The notes under the pieces: generated by a model | The model's database searches: none | What the model was told of the DNA's origin: nothing | Seen by the model: only the letters and a program-made list of their open reading frames with translations | Shown: positions 11,001 through 23,000 of the stretch, in pieces | Numbering within the stretch: position 1 is the stretch's first letter | How the letters are laid out: each line of letters starts with the position of its first letter | Made by a program: the position numbers and the translations under genes | Source of the DNA: Montifringilla adamsi | Taxonomy: Eukaryota > Chordata > Aves > Passeriformes > Passeridae | NCBI GenBank assembly: GCA_017590115.1 | Contig: JAGGNK010008226.1 | Location: forward strand, 8,277,501-8,341,500 | DNA length: 64,000 bases | Reading direction: 5' to 3'

Positions 11001-14000
11001 TGCAGAGGGAAATTCTGATTTTATGGAATTCTTTCACCCTCCCAGGATAAGTGCTGCAGGACCTGGTTAGTGTGGGGGTGTTGGCTGCAGGCAGGCCGGG
11101 CTGGGGCACAGCTCACAGCTCACTCACCTGCCTCCTCTCCTCGGGGTTGAGCAGGAGGTAGCGTGGGTCAAACACGATCTTGTGCAGCTCCTTCTCCCAC
11201 GTGGAGAACGCCGACACCTGGGGCACAGACAGCAGGACTGGCTGAGCATGGGCAGGGCTGGATGCTCCCGGCCTGAGGAGCCCCGGGCAGCGTTCTTGGC
11301 GTGGCTGAAGGTGGGTTTTAGTCTCGGGCAGAGCTCTGGGGGCCCCTCAGGGCCAGGATGGACTTGCTGCTCAGCGAGGCTCTGGGAGATGCTCCCTCCC
11401 CAGCCGTGCTGGAGGAGCCTGCAGCAGGCAGGAAATGCCATTTTGTGCTGCTGTTGGAGCAGCAGAGGCACCAATGCCCACGAAAGGGACAATTCCAACT
11501 CCAGAGCTGGAGCTGTGACCAGCTGAGGCACGCAGGGAAGGCTGGCAATGAACACCCTAAAGCACCACACTCCCCGTGATTGGGATGGGAATGTCCCATC
11601 CTGCAGGGCTGCTTCCAGCCTCGTGCAGTCATGAAATCACGGAGCACTTTGGGCTGGAAGGGACCTCAGAGACCACCCAGATCCATCCCCTGCCTGGCCA
11701 GGGACAATTCCACCAGTTCAAAGCTTCTACAACATCCCTGCTAATGCACTGGTGACAGAAAAATCTGAAGGAAATAAAATATTCTAATCACTCCAACTAA
11801 TTACAAAAGAGTGAATTCACTAAAAAAAAAAAAAAAAGGATGTGAAGTATAATTAAACAGTAATTAACACTCCAGCAGGAAAGCTCTGATGAAGCAAAGT
11901 GGCTTTAAGTGGACTCATTTTCCTCTTAGAGCAGCTTGAGATTGGAAAACCCAAAGCTCAGGCTGCCTTGGGGATGTGAGACCATTGGAATACCCAAAGC
12001 TCAGGCTGCTTTTGGGATTTGGGGCCATTGGAAAATCCGAAGCTCAGGCTGCTTTTGGGATTTGGGGCCATTGGAAAATCCTAAATTCAGGCTGCCTTTG
12101 GGGATTTGAGACCATTGGGATACCCAGAGCCCAGGCTGCCTTTGGGATACCCGGATCTTGAGCTGCCTTTGGGATCTGAGGCCTTTGGGATACCCAGAGC
12201 CCAGGCTGCTTTTGGGATCCCCAGATCTTGAGCTGCCTTTGGGATCCGAGGCCTTTGGGATCCCCAGATCTTGAGCTGCCTTTGGGATCTGAGGCCTTTG
12301 GGATCCCCAGATCTTGAGCTGCCTTTGGGATCCGAGGCCTTTGGGATCTGAGGCCTTTGGGATCCCCAGATCTTGAGCTGCCTTTGGGATCCCCAGATCT
12401 TGAGCTGCCTTTGGGATCCCCAGATCTTGAGCTGCCTTTGGGATCCGAGGCCAGGTCCCCCCAGCACTCCCTTCCCACAGCCCGAGCTGCCCTCCCTGTG
12501 CCCCCTTGTCCTGGTGTCTCCCACACTCTCCTGGACATCAGCTTTGTTCCCTGCACAAATCCCCCTCTGAGCTAAGGCTAATTAAGCTCAGATTAGTTCA
12601 TCACATAATCATTCCAGCTGATGATTTTGTGCTTAGCAATTATTACACTGCACATTTGGCAATCACCACCTAAAATAACCTGGTGTTTCTGATTTCATTC
12701 CAGGTACACTGCACACACAAATCCCCCTCTCTCCCCAGGATTAAGAAGGGAGAACCTTGAGGAAAAACACTCCCTGGAATCCTTTCAGAAGCCTTGAGAG
12801 CAGCCAGCAGGGAGAAGACCTTCCTGGAAATGCTGGCTTAGAATGTGGATATTTTGATGCTGGGTGGGAGAGGGAGCCAGGAGGAACCTTAAATTTTCCT
12901 CTTCCTCTTAGAATTTTGTGGAAACTTTGAAACTTCCAGAAGAATATTGAGATTACATTCTGACAGAGGAAAACTCACCCCAGACTTCAGAATAAAGAGT
13001 GCCTGTGTCTTGGAGCTCCCCCAAACCCCCTCTATTTTTAAAACGCTACAATAAATATTCTTCTCTTGACATAATTTCTGTGGGAAGCTGCAGAGCTCCA
13101 CTGGCAAACTCCATCTGCTTCGAGCTCTTTGTGATTCCATCCAGCAACTCCTTCAGGAGGACAGGGCAGGGGATGGTCATTAAAAAATCAGATTTAAATG
13201 GCATTAATGGTCTCCCTGTGCTTCAGCCACACCAGGCAGCTGCTGCTGAGCTGGACAGTGGGAAGACATTCAGGGCAAAAGCAAAGTAACCTCTTCTCTC
13301 CCCATTTTTAAACATCAGTGAATCCAAACAGTGAATTTCCCAATTTTCTTTATTTTAGGAGCAAATCTTACATAGAAACACCTGAGAATCCTGTTCTAGA
13401 ACACCCCTAATCCTTCCAAACACTGACTTATTGCCCCCCAAGTTCCAATCTGCCAGCAAAGTCTTCACCCAGGGCTGCTTCATGGCCCTTCTGCATTTCT
13501 GCAGCATAAATAACAAGCTGTATTAATAAAGCAGCTCTGGCGTGGGGATAATTCATTGCTGAGCTGCTGAAGCTCTAATTATCCCCCTTTAAAGCCTGCT
13601 GATTGCTAGGATAAATTTTATGGGCTTTAGTGCCTGACAAGAGCCACCTTGGGCTGTATTTCCTACAGGAGCGACATTCCCTTTATGGGGTACACGTGGC
13701 AGTGTGGGGGAGGCAGAGAACCTGCACCCACTGCTCATTTCACACCTCCCTGTGCCCCTGAGCCCAAACCCAGAGCATTCCCTGTTCTCAGCTTAGCACA
13801 GCTGGAACCATCTCCAGAACATCCTTCCCCAAGGACCTGGATAAGCATTAATGGCTTTATGCTGCTAGGGGGTGGGGTCAGATGGGATTTTGGGAATTAG
13901 GAATTGTTCCCTGGCAGGGTGGGCAGGCCCTGGCACAGGGTGCCCAGAGCAGCTGTGGCTGCCCCTGGATCCCTGGCAGTGCCCAAGGCCAGGCTGGACA

Positions 14001-17000
14001 CTGGGGCTGGGAGCACCTGGGACAGGGGAAGGTGTCCCTGCCATGGCAGGGGTGGGATGGGTGGGCTTTGAGGTCCTTTCCAACCCAAACCATTTATGAT
14101 TCCACGATTTTGGATGGCCAGTCAGTGAAACTGGCTGCCCAGTGCTGGAATCCCTGCAGTTTGTGGTGATGGACACCCCAGAGCTGAGGACAGGGCAGTG
14201 CCCACAGCCCCACGTCCCTCTGAGCCCCTGCTCTGCTGGGAGAGCTGCTGCCTCTGCACATCCCTGGGGATGTGCCTGGAAAGGGTCCCACTTCCCAGGG
14301 GTGGCAGTGGGGACACTGACAGTGTCACCAGCCCCAGGGCTCAGGGACAGGACCCCAGTGCTGATTCCTGCCATGGCTGCTGGGCCAGGGCATGGCTCCA
14401 GGGGGCTGCAGAGTCCCAGGAAGGGCTGCTCCTTACCCCCCTCTCCAGCAGCATGTCCCTGAAGTGGGTGATCCTCTCCTCCAGGGGCGGTGAGACCCGC
14501 GGGGCCGAGCCTTCCTCCCCTGCCTGCTCCTCCTCAGCGCCAGCCGGGCCCGCAGCCTGGCACTCCTCTGTTCTGGACAGGGCAACACAGACGGGGGTCA
14601 GCCACGCTCACCTGCACAGGGATTCATCCCTGGGTCCCTGAATCCTCCCTGGGACATCCCAGGAGCTCCCACGCTCACAGCTGGGCACCACACCTGGAGC
14701 TGGAGGGGCTGCAGCAGCCCCTGCTGAGGCGGGAGGGTCACTTGGGGCCACCAGAGGGATGTGACACCCAAACTCAATGTCCAGCAAAGTGACAGATTCA
14801 TACAGCCCTTGCCAAGGAGGGGGACCTTAAAGGGGGAATTTTTTCATTACAAAAATCACAATAAAGGATCCAGTTCAGCACAGCTGTAATAATCCACTGA
14901 AGCCTCAGGTTTAGTTTTTCTATTTCACATTCTGAGCTGCTTTAGTGTGTGGGTCTGGGCTTCACATGAGGGGATGGTGAGCTCTGTGCACAGAGCAGGG
15001 ACACAAAACAATTCCTGCTCCAGCTGGGCACCAAGGACAAATGATCCAAATCTCAGCCCCAGAGCACAAACCCCGTGGGCTGGAGAGAGAAAAACAAGCA
15101 GGATGGGAGTGCAGGGGCTGAGCTGGAATTGGACACTGAACTGCAATGTGCACATGGAGCAGAGCTGATCCCAGGGAGGGACCCTGGGAGCGCTCGTGCA
15201 TTTTGGGACCATTTGGGTTCATCCTGGGTGCAGCCCTGGCTGGGCTCTTGTGCTGCCCGAGGTGGATCCATGGAGGAGATCCTTTGAATAAATCCCTGCT
15301 TTGTTCTGGAACTCTGCCCTGCCTCTGCTCTGGGTCTTTTGACTTCTCAAAGCCTCCCCAGCACAAAGGCTGTGCCTGCCCTCTCAGAAGGACCTGGCAT
15401 GGAGCTGGGCACTCTGCACAGCTCAGAGCTGCCTTTCCAGCTGTGCCTTCAGGAGAGGGTGAGGCACATGTGGGAATGAAGGTCAGCAACAGCAGCACCT
15501 GGGGCTGCTTCTGAGCCTGAGAGCAGGGAAAACCTGCTGCACTTGAGGGAGGGAAAGCTTTATCCAGTGCCTCTGGAATAACCCACAGCCTTGTCTGTAA
15601 CCATTCGATAAAGGAAGAGTTCCCCAGACAAAACCAGGTGGTGTCCAGGGGAAACAGAGGCTGCAGAGAGTCCTGGCTCTGTGAGGACTGGACACCTGGA
15701 GAATGCTCCCATTGTTCACCCACACAGAACCACAAGTGCTTTAACTTGCCCTTCTTGTACCAGTCCTTCCCACCGTTAGACAGAGACATGGGAACTGTAG
15801 AACTTACTTATTTCTCTTGGTTTTGATGCTCAGATCGTCATTTTCATCCCCTGGACAAGAGCTAACACACTTGTCTGCTGAAAAGAAAGAAGTCATTATC
15901 AGATCTGAACGAGATAAATGGGGATACAAATTCCTCAGATTGACTTCTCTTCCCTGTCTCTGCTGCTCAGGTATTTCCTGGCTGTCACCTCCCACAGAGG
16001 GTTTTAGAAATAACAAGTATTTTAGAAAATCCTCAGAATTGCCTTCATCCAAATGGAAGCAACAGCAATGAAGTGTCCATTTCCAGTCAGCAAAATTCCT
16101 CATTTTTCATTCATGACATGATTGCTTTAAATCTTATTATTGTTTCACCTGATCCTCCCTCCTCCCTTCCCTTCAAAATGCAACTGAAGACATTCCTGCA
16201 AAGTCATTTCCCTGCTGGCAGCCTGAAGGATTCCCTGGAGGTAATTCTCCTGCCCCATTTCTCCTCCTGGGATCAGCCAGTCTCAGGCTGCTTTCCCAGG
16301 AATTCCAGCAGCACCTGGCAGGGCTAGGGAGATCCAAGAACCTGCAGGCTCCTGAGGCTGCAGAGCAGCTCCAAGGCCAGGTCACCCCCTGGTCAGGCCT
16401 GGACACGGGTCCTTGAGGGACTCAGAGCTTGGATTTTCAGGCACAGACAAGGGAAACAAATCTGAATTCTAAAACCTTTTTTGTTCACCTCTACCAAAGG
16501 AGCTGCAGCTCTCACCAAAACCCCAAAGGACACAGAAGTCCCAGCCCTGCTGTGCCTGCCCTGGAGGGTCCCCAGCACGTGGGCTGGCAAATATTTATGT
16601 GCTGGATCCAGGGATGGGCTTCAGACTCTTGGCTGAGTGCCAAAGGGCCCAAAATTCCTGGGGGAATTCAGTAAATGACATCAGCACTGGTTTCAGCAGG
16701 AGTTCTACCAACTGTGTCCAAGGCCAGGCTGGGCACTGGGAGCACCTGGGACAGGGGAAGGTGTCCCTGCCATGGCTGGGGTGGCACTGGCTGGGATTTG
16801 AGGTCCCTCCCAGCCCAACCATTCCATGATTTGGTGACTCCATAATGCCCATTTTGTATTAATTAGCTGGAAAGTCCTCCTCAGCCCAAGCAGCCAGGCA
16901 GACCCTGAGCAGCTGAGGAACAGATCTCAGCAGATCAATGCTCTGGAATAACTGAGGAACAGATCTCAGCAGATCAATGCTCTGGAATAGCTGAGGAACA

Positions 17001-20000
17001 GATCACAGCAGATCAATGCTCTGGAATAGCTGAGGAACAGATCACAGCAGATCAATGCTCTGGAGCAGCTGAGGAACAGATCTCAGCAGATCAATGCTCT
17101 GGAATAGCTGAGGAACAGATCACAGCAGATCAATGCTCTGGAATAGCTGAGGAACAGATCACAGCAGATCAATGCTCTGGAATAGCTGAGGAACAGATCT
17201 CAGCAGATCAATGCTCTGGAGCAGCTGAGGAACAGATCACAGCAGATCAATGCTCTGGAATAACTGAGGAACAGATCACAGCAGATCAATGCCCTGGGCC
17301 CTGCAGGAGCTGCCCCTGCTCCCCAATCCATGGGATGGCCTGAGGGGACCCCATTAGGGAGCAGCCACATCAATCTCCTGGAACAAACACTTGGTGGAGG
17401 AGCAGTCACTAAGAAATGAGCAATTTCTCATTTATGCCCAAATTTAAAAAGCACTTGATCCTTCAGCAGAGACAACCCAGAGCGTCCCATGGAAAACTTT
17501 GCTTGAGATCTTTTTTTTTTAAGATGTTTGATTTGAAAATTCTATTTAAATCTCAGCAGCAGCCACTCAGCTAAATAAATGTGGGAAGCATTGCTGGGAA
17601 CACTCAGCTCGTTTGTGTTATTTATTTACTGGAGGTTACAAGCTAAGAGAAGAGGTAACAAATAATCCCCCTCACCTCAGAGCTAATCTATACTAATTAT
17701 GAACTGCTCCAACCCTGAGCAACCACAGGGCCCAATTATAGCAGGGAGGATTAAGACTATTTAACAACAATGGAAGTCATGGCCATAAAAAACCAGGAGC
17801 ATGAATCAAATCTTTGTGGTAGAGATAATAAATGGAAAGGATGGAGCACAGCAAAAAATAGATTTTTGAAGTGGCACCTATCAGCCCTGAGTTAAGACTC
17901 TTCTGTTAATTAATTACAGAGCAGGAACAATGATAGAGACCATAACAATGACCCTCAGCTTTGTGTCTGGCCATCCCTTGGCAGGAATTCACTGAGCTTG
18001 CAGCAGATCCTGCAATTTAAAGCTCTGTTTTTCTCCTGAAGAATGAATTTCAGCAGACAGGCTCTGGAGGAATTTCATCCACAGCTAAAGCTCTTCAAGC
18101 CACACACAAAAATTATACAGAAATGTATACACAAGCACCTGCTGTGGAAATTCAGAGAGAAAAATGGAATTACAGGCTGTGTCAGCTGGAGGACACAGAG
18201 AACCCTCCTTGGAGCTGCTCTTCTGCTGACAGAGAAGCTGAAAATGGCTCACTTTTATCTCCCTGCAGGCACGGGGCTGGGGGTTCTTTGGGGTTTGCAG
18301 GGGTTCTGTGGGATTTGCAGGGGTTATCTGGGGGTTCTCAGTGGTTCTTTGGTGTTTGCAGAGGTTCATTGGGATTTGCAGTGGTTAGTTAGGGGTTTTC
18401 AGTGGTTATGTGCGTTTGCAGGGGTTCATTGGGGTTTGCAGGGTTTCTTTGGGGTTTGCAGGGGTTCTTTGGGGTTTCTAACAGTTATTTGGGGTTTGCA
18501 GGGGTTGACTGGCAGCTGTCCACCTGGACCAAAGCCAGTGCCCATCCCTGCTGCCCGGGGGGCACAGGGCAGGCCCTGCAGCAGCCTGGCAGTGCCACCA
18601 GCCCCATTCAGTTACAAAACACAGCACCTGGAAACAACCACAAGTCCTGCTTCTTTCCCCCTTGACTTTTCTCCCTCCCCACTAAGGAATGAGCAGCAGC
18701 TGGAGGAGGTGACTGTTCTTTCACCACCAAAAACCAGAATATTCAAGAATCCCAGCAGCCAGCCAAGGCCAGGAGCAGTTCCAAGGACTGCCATGGCTGA
18801 TGTCCCCAGCAAGGGACACCCCTCCAGAACAGGCAGTGTGGAGCCTCAGGAGCTCTGGCATGGGACACAGCAGCTCCCAGGAGCAGGGGAGCCTTTCCCC
18901 CAACCCTCCCTGCTGGGATTTCCCCCTGCACAGCTGGGCTGGGTGATCCTCAGTGCTTTGGGAGCAGGCAGTGATGGCAATGCCCGCCTTGACCTCGGGC
19001 AGCGAAACACACGGTGCCCCCTGACAGGGACTGCACCAGCAGAGATCCAGCTCCTGCACGAGGCCACTGCTGCTTCTCTGCCAGTGAAACAGAGATTTTC
19101 GGACAAGGAGGAGGCCCAGTCCCCCTGCCCAGCATTCCAGGGAAAACAAGGAATTTGTGACGAACATCGATTTTCCCTCCCTCGGGAACGCCCCCGGGCC
19201 ACCTCTCTATCTCCGGGTCTCACACCTCCAGGAGCACACCCAGCCCTGGCTCCGGGGGCTCCTGCTGTTCAGGGAGAGGGAACAAGGCCAGGTTTGGTTA
19301 CTTGCTGCAGCCTCCAGCTTGCGTTTGTGCGGGGGGTCCTCGAGCAGCCGCTTGATGTCCCCGCGGTGCCGCAGGTCCAGCGGCCGCTCCCACACCGACA
19401 GCTGCATGGTGGGGTTGAAGAAGAACACCCGGTCATCTCCAGTCCAGACCACACACCTGCTCCAAGCGACACACCAGCCTCAGAGCCTGGCCAGGGACCA
19501 GCAACGTGCCCACAGCGGGGCACCGCAGCCCTGGGACACCCCAGAGACATCCTGGGCACACCCAGGCACACCCCAAAGACATCCTGGGCACACCCTGGGA
19601 CACCCCAAAGACATCCTGGGCACACCCTGGGACACCCCAGAGACACTCAAAATCCTGGAGATGTACATCCTGAATTTATATATAAATAAACAAAGAGAAT
19701 TTCCATGCCAGGCACCTCCTGAATCCCAATGAGAGCTAAACCTCCCTGGCTGAGGCACACACACTGCTGGGAGGAAAATGTGCCTGGCTCTGAAGCAAAA
19801 ACACCCGGAAGGAACAAATCTTACAATTACAAGCTCTGATGCTTAATTGTTATTAAAAGCAGGGAGTAAAGCTGGGTTTAAAAGGGTCTGGTCCGGGTAA
19901 AGGACTGGAAATAGGAAGAGTGCTCCCTCACTGCAGGAGTTATAAAATAACCCAGCACACCCCATGCAGGACAGGTAAAATCCCACAAAACTGGCTGTAC

Positions 20001-23000
20001 AAACCCATGGGAGGTTTGGCATCCTGGATTCAGTGACATGCATGTGACATCTTTAATCACCTTTCTAACTCATTATCTGTGTAATCCTATATAATATATA
20101 TCCCACATACTACAAATACTGCATGAATACTTCATGTTTCTTTCCCTGCACAATGGTTTGGATCACAAACCACTGGCTCTCTCACATAAGAAGTTCTTTC
20201 TGAGAACTGGAATGATTTGGAAGAGTTCTGGGCTGTGGGAAGCTCTGTTCTCCCAGAAATCCTGAGCCCCTCCTGGAGAGCACCACGGGGATGGGCAGGA
20301 ACAATCCAAAGCAAGGCTCCAGAAACACCCCAGGTCTCCCAGAAGGAAGGGGAAATCCAGGAATTCAGGCAAAGAGACAGCTGGGCTGGCAGGGTTAGAT
20401 GGATCCCTGGGTGTGCCCAAAGCCAGGATGGATGGGGCTGGGAGCAAAGATCCCATGGGTGTCAGCCCCCAGGTATAAACTAAATAAACTAAACCAGGTA
20501 TAAACTAATTATTCTAGGGGTAAAGGGGATAAAAATCCCCCTATCAACCACTCAGGCCACAAAGTGCAGAAGGGTTTGTGTTTAAAAATGCCACGAGAGC
20601 TTGACCCAGCTGCTGCTGTCAGTGCTCAGGGCACGAGCCCCACGAGGCACAGCCTGTGTCAGACACCCCCTGCACCATGCAGGGCAGGCAGGGTCACCCA
20701 GTGGCACCAAGGAGCTGGGACAGGCAGGAGCTGGCCCTGGAAAGCAGCAGCATTTATTAAAAACTGTGCTGCTGTTCCCCTGTGCCCCAGCCGAGCTGCC
20801 CTGCAGGTTTGGCTGCTGCTCCCTCCCTCACCCTCCTCAAGCCACGGGGCATGGAAAAGCTCTGCCAGGAGCTGCCAGCCACGCTGCTGAAGCCCCTGGC
20901 AGTGCTGTGCCAGCCCAGGGAGGCTCCTGGAGAGGGCTGGCACAGGGGAAGGGCCCTGGCAGCTGCTCACCACGGCGATCCTGGCACCGGGGCCGATGCC
21001 ACGGGCTTGTTCCCGCTGGAAGCGCTGTCAGCCTGGCTCAGCAGCTTGAAGGAGTGATCCTGGGGACACAGAGGGATGAGTTAGCAAACAGAGCAGTGCC
21101 CAGAGCTGCTCCCAGGGTACAAATCCCCCTCAGCCTGCAGGGGGTCACCCTGTGGCCAGAATTGCAGGAGAGGCGTTGTGGACAGCCAGCTGCCTCTGGA
21201 GCAGCCCAGAGAAATGGGGATTACAAAAACGCCTCCCCACTTAGAGCAGCACGCAGGAAAAAGCAGCCAAGCAGCTCTGTCCATGCCAGCAGCTCCCAGG
21301 GCACAGTGGGTGAGGGACAACCCCGAGGGTGGCACCACCAGGACAGGACCCATCCCGGGAGTAGGGGGTGCTCCCCGGGGCCAGGGGGGCCTGTGCCAGC
21401 CCTGCTCCTTCCAGCAGCTCCTCTGGGACTGCTCAGGGACATCACCATGGCACGAGGAAGTGACTGTCCCCCAGCTGCTCCTCTGTCCCCAGCACACAAC
21501 AGAAACGTGTCTGGAGCTGCTGGAGGGAGTCCAGAGGAGGCACCAAATGATCCCAGGGCTGGATCCTCTCTGGGACACCTGGAGAGGAGCAGCTCCAGGG
21601 AGAGCTCAGAGCCCTGCCAGGGCCTGAAGGGGCTCCAGGAGAGCTGGAGAGGGACTGGGGACAAGGATGGAGGGACAGGACACAGGGAATGGCTCCCACT
21701 GCCAGAGGCAGGGATGGATGGGAGATTGGGAATTGGGAATTGTTCCCTGTGAGGGTGGGCAGGCCCTGGCACAGGGTGCCCAGCGCAGCTGGGGCTGCCC
21801 CTGGATCCCTGGCAGTGCCCAAGGCCAGGCTGGACACTGGGGCTGGAGCACCTGGGACAGGGGAAGGTGTCCCTGCCATGGCACGGGTGGCACTGGGTGG
21901 GATTTGGGATCCTTTCCCACCCAAAGTGCTCTGGAGCTCCATGGGGACCAAATCAGCCCTAAGTGTCCCCTGATCCCCTGACAGTGCCAGAGCTCTGCAC
22001 ATCTCCAGGGTAAATGAAATCCATGGCTCTTTAAATTCCACAGCAGGGAAGGATCCTGAGTGTCCAGCCCAGCCCTGACCCAGATCTGTGCAGCTCAGGG
22101 CTCCCAGGGGCTCGGGAAGGGGCTCCAGGACACACCTTGTCACTGTCACTGCCCGTGGGGACACTCTTCCTCTCCGTGTGCAGGATCAGCGTCGGGGGGC
22201 AGGCGGCTCTGCTCGGGTCCTTGCCACGCTCTGTGAGGGAGAGGAGCTCTTTTAATCTGCATAAATAAACTCACAACCAGCCAAAGCTGCTGAAGAGCCC
22301 CAGACTGCTGCCCATGGCTCTGAGCCCCAGACTGCCACTCGTCCCCTTCCGTCACACCCCTGTGCCCAGCGTGCATCTCCTCTCCAGAGCCCCCATTTCA
22401 GTGGGACACATCCCCAGGGGACATCCCCAGGACACATCCCCACGGACATATCCCCGGGGACACATCCCCTGGGACACATCCCCAGGGACACATCCCCACG
22501 GACACATCCTCAGGGGGACATCCCCAGGGACATCCCCAAGGGACACATCCTCAGGACACATCCCCAGGGACACGTCCCCCCGGCTGGGCAGGGCTGGCTC
22601 ATGGCTGGCCTCCAGGAGCTCGGGGGGGTTTTCCAAGCTGAAGCATTCCCGATTCTCTCCTCCCCCTGGCATCCCCTGTTCCCAGCCCGCGGGTCCTGCC
22701 GTGCTTGGTACCCTCTGTGGGAGTGCCCAAGGAGTGCTGCATCGATTGCCACTGCACGCAGGAAATAACATTTCCCTCCTCTACAGAGGGCTGTCTCCAT
22801 CCTGAAATCCCAAACCCTGAGCTGTTTGCTGCCTGCAGAACGTGTGTGATGGCAGAGGGGACAGCAGGGAAAGGCAGGCAGGCAGCAGGGGTGGGACAGA
22901 GCCAACATCCCAACAAAGGAGGGTGCACAGGAAGACGGTAAGAAATACGGGATTGTCTCAATTTGGGGGTTTTTGTCTGCTTGTCCTCTTCAAACACATA

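Larger units (their letters stand above)
9638..11127 (-). other. TCERG1L intron 11
   Basis: 1490 bases with a CR1 fragment, a CR1 remnant merging into a 32-bp minisatellite, and otherwise unique sequence (9906-10767) in which nothing else is recognised. Confidence 0.9.
11218..14436 (-). other. TCERG1L intron 10
   Basis: 3219 bases with two CR1 copies, a large GATC-rich minisatellite and an A-run (11822-11837). 12560-12720 and 13500-13640 are AT-rich and non-repetitive with TAAT cores; nothing further recognised. Confidence 0.9.
15878..19301 (-). other. TCERG1L intron 8
   Basis: 3424 bases. Holds a CR1 copy, the 39-bp array and a degenerate GT-rich array. 17400-18060 is AT-rich, non-repetitive and the most unique-looking part. 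A forward open frame of 548 codons crosses this intron and exon 8 but is antisense and not supported. Confidence 0.9.
19457..20970 (-). other. TCERG1L intron 7
   Basis: 1514 bases. A 32-bp repeat lies next to exon 8 and a weak CR1 remnant near 20390. 19650-20380 is AT-rich unique sequence without a recognised feature. Confidence 0.9.

Noticed and set aside
15180..15345. Full endogenous retrovirus
   Set aside because: Only LTR-like 3' sequence is visible; no gag, pol or env reading frame is nearby.
16905..17292. CRISPR-like regular array
   Set aside because: Units are contiguous without unique spacers and the context is a vertebrate intron; it is a minisatellite. The same applies to the other arrays.
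18043..19689. 548-codon plus-strand open frame
   Set aside because: Antisense to the WW-domain exon and built from a GT-rich repeat, unique intron sequence and a 32-bp array; no recognisable domain.
20601..21752. 383-codon plus-strand open frame
   Set aside because: Antisense to exon 7, and its end is the CR1 copy at 21565-21935.
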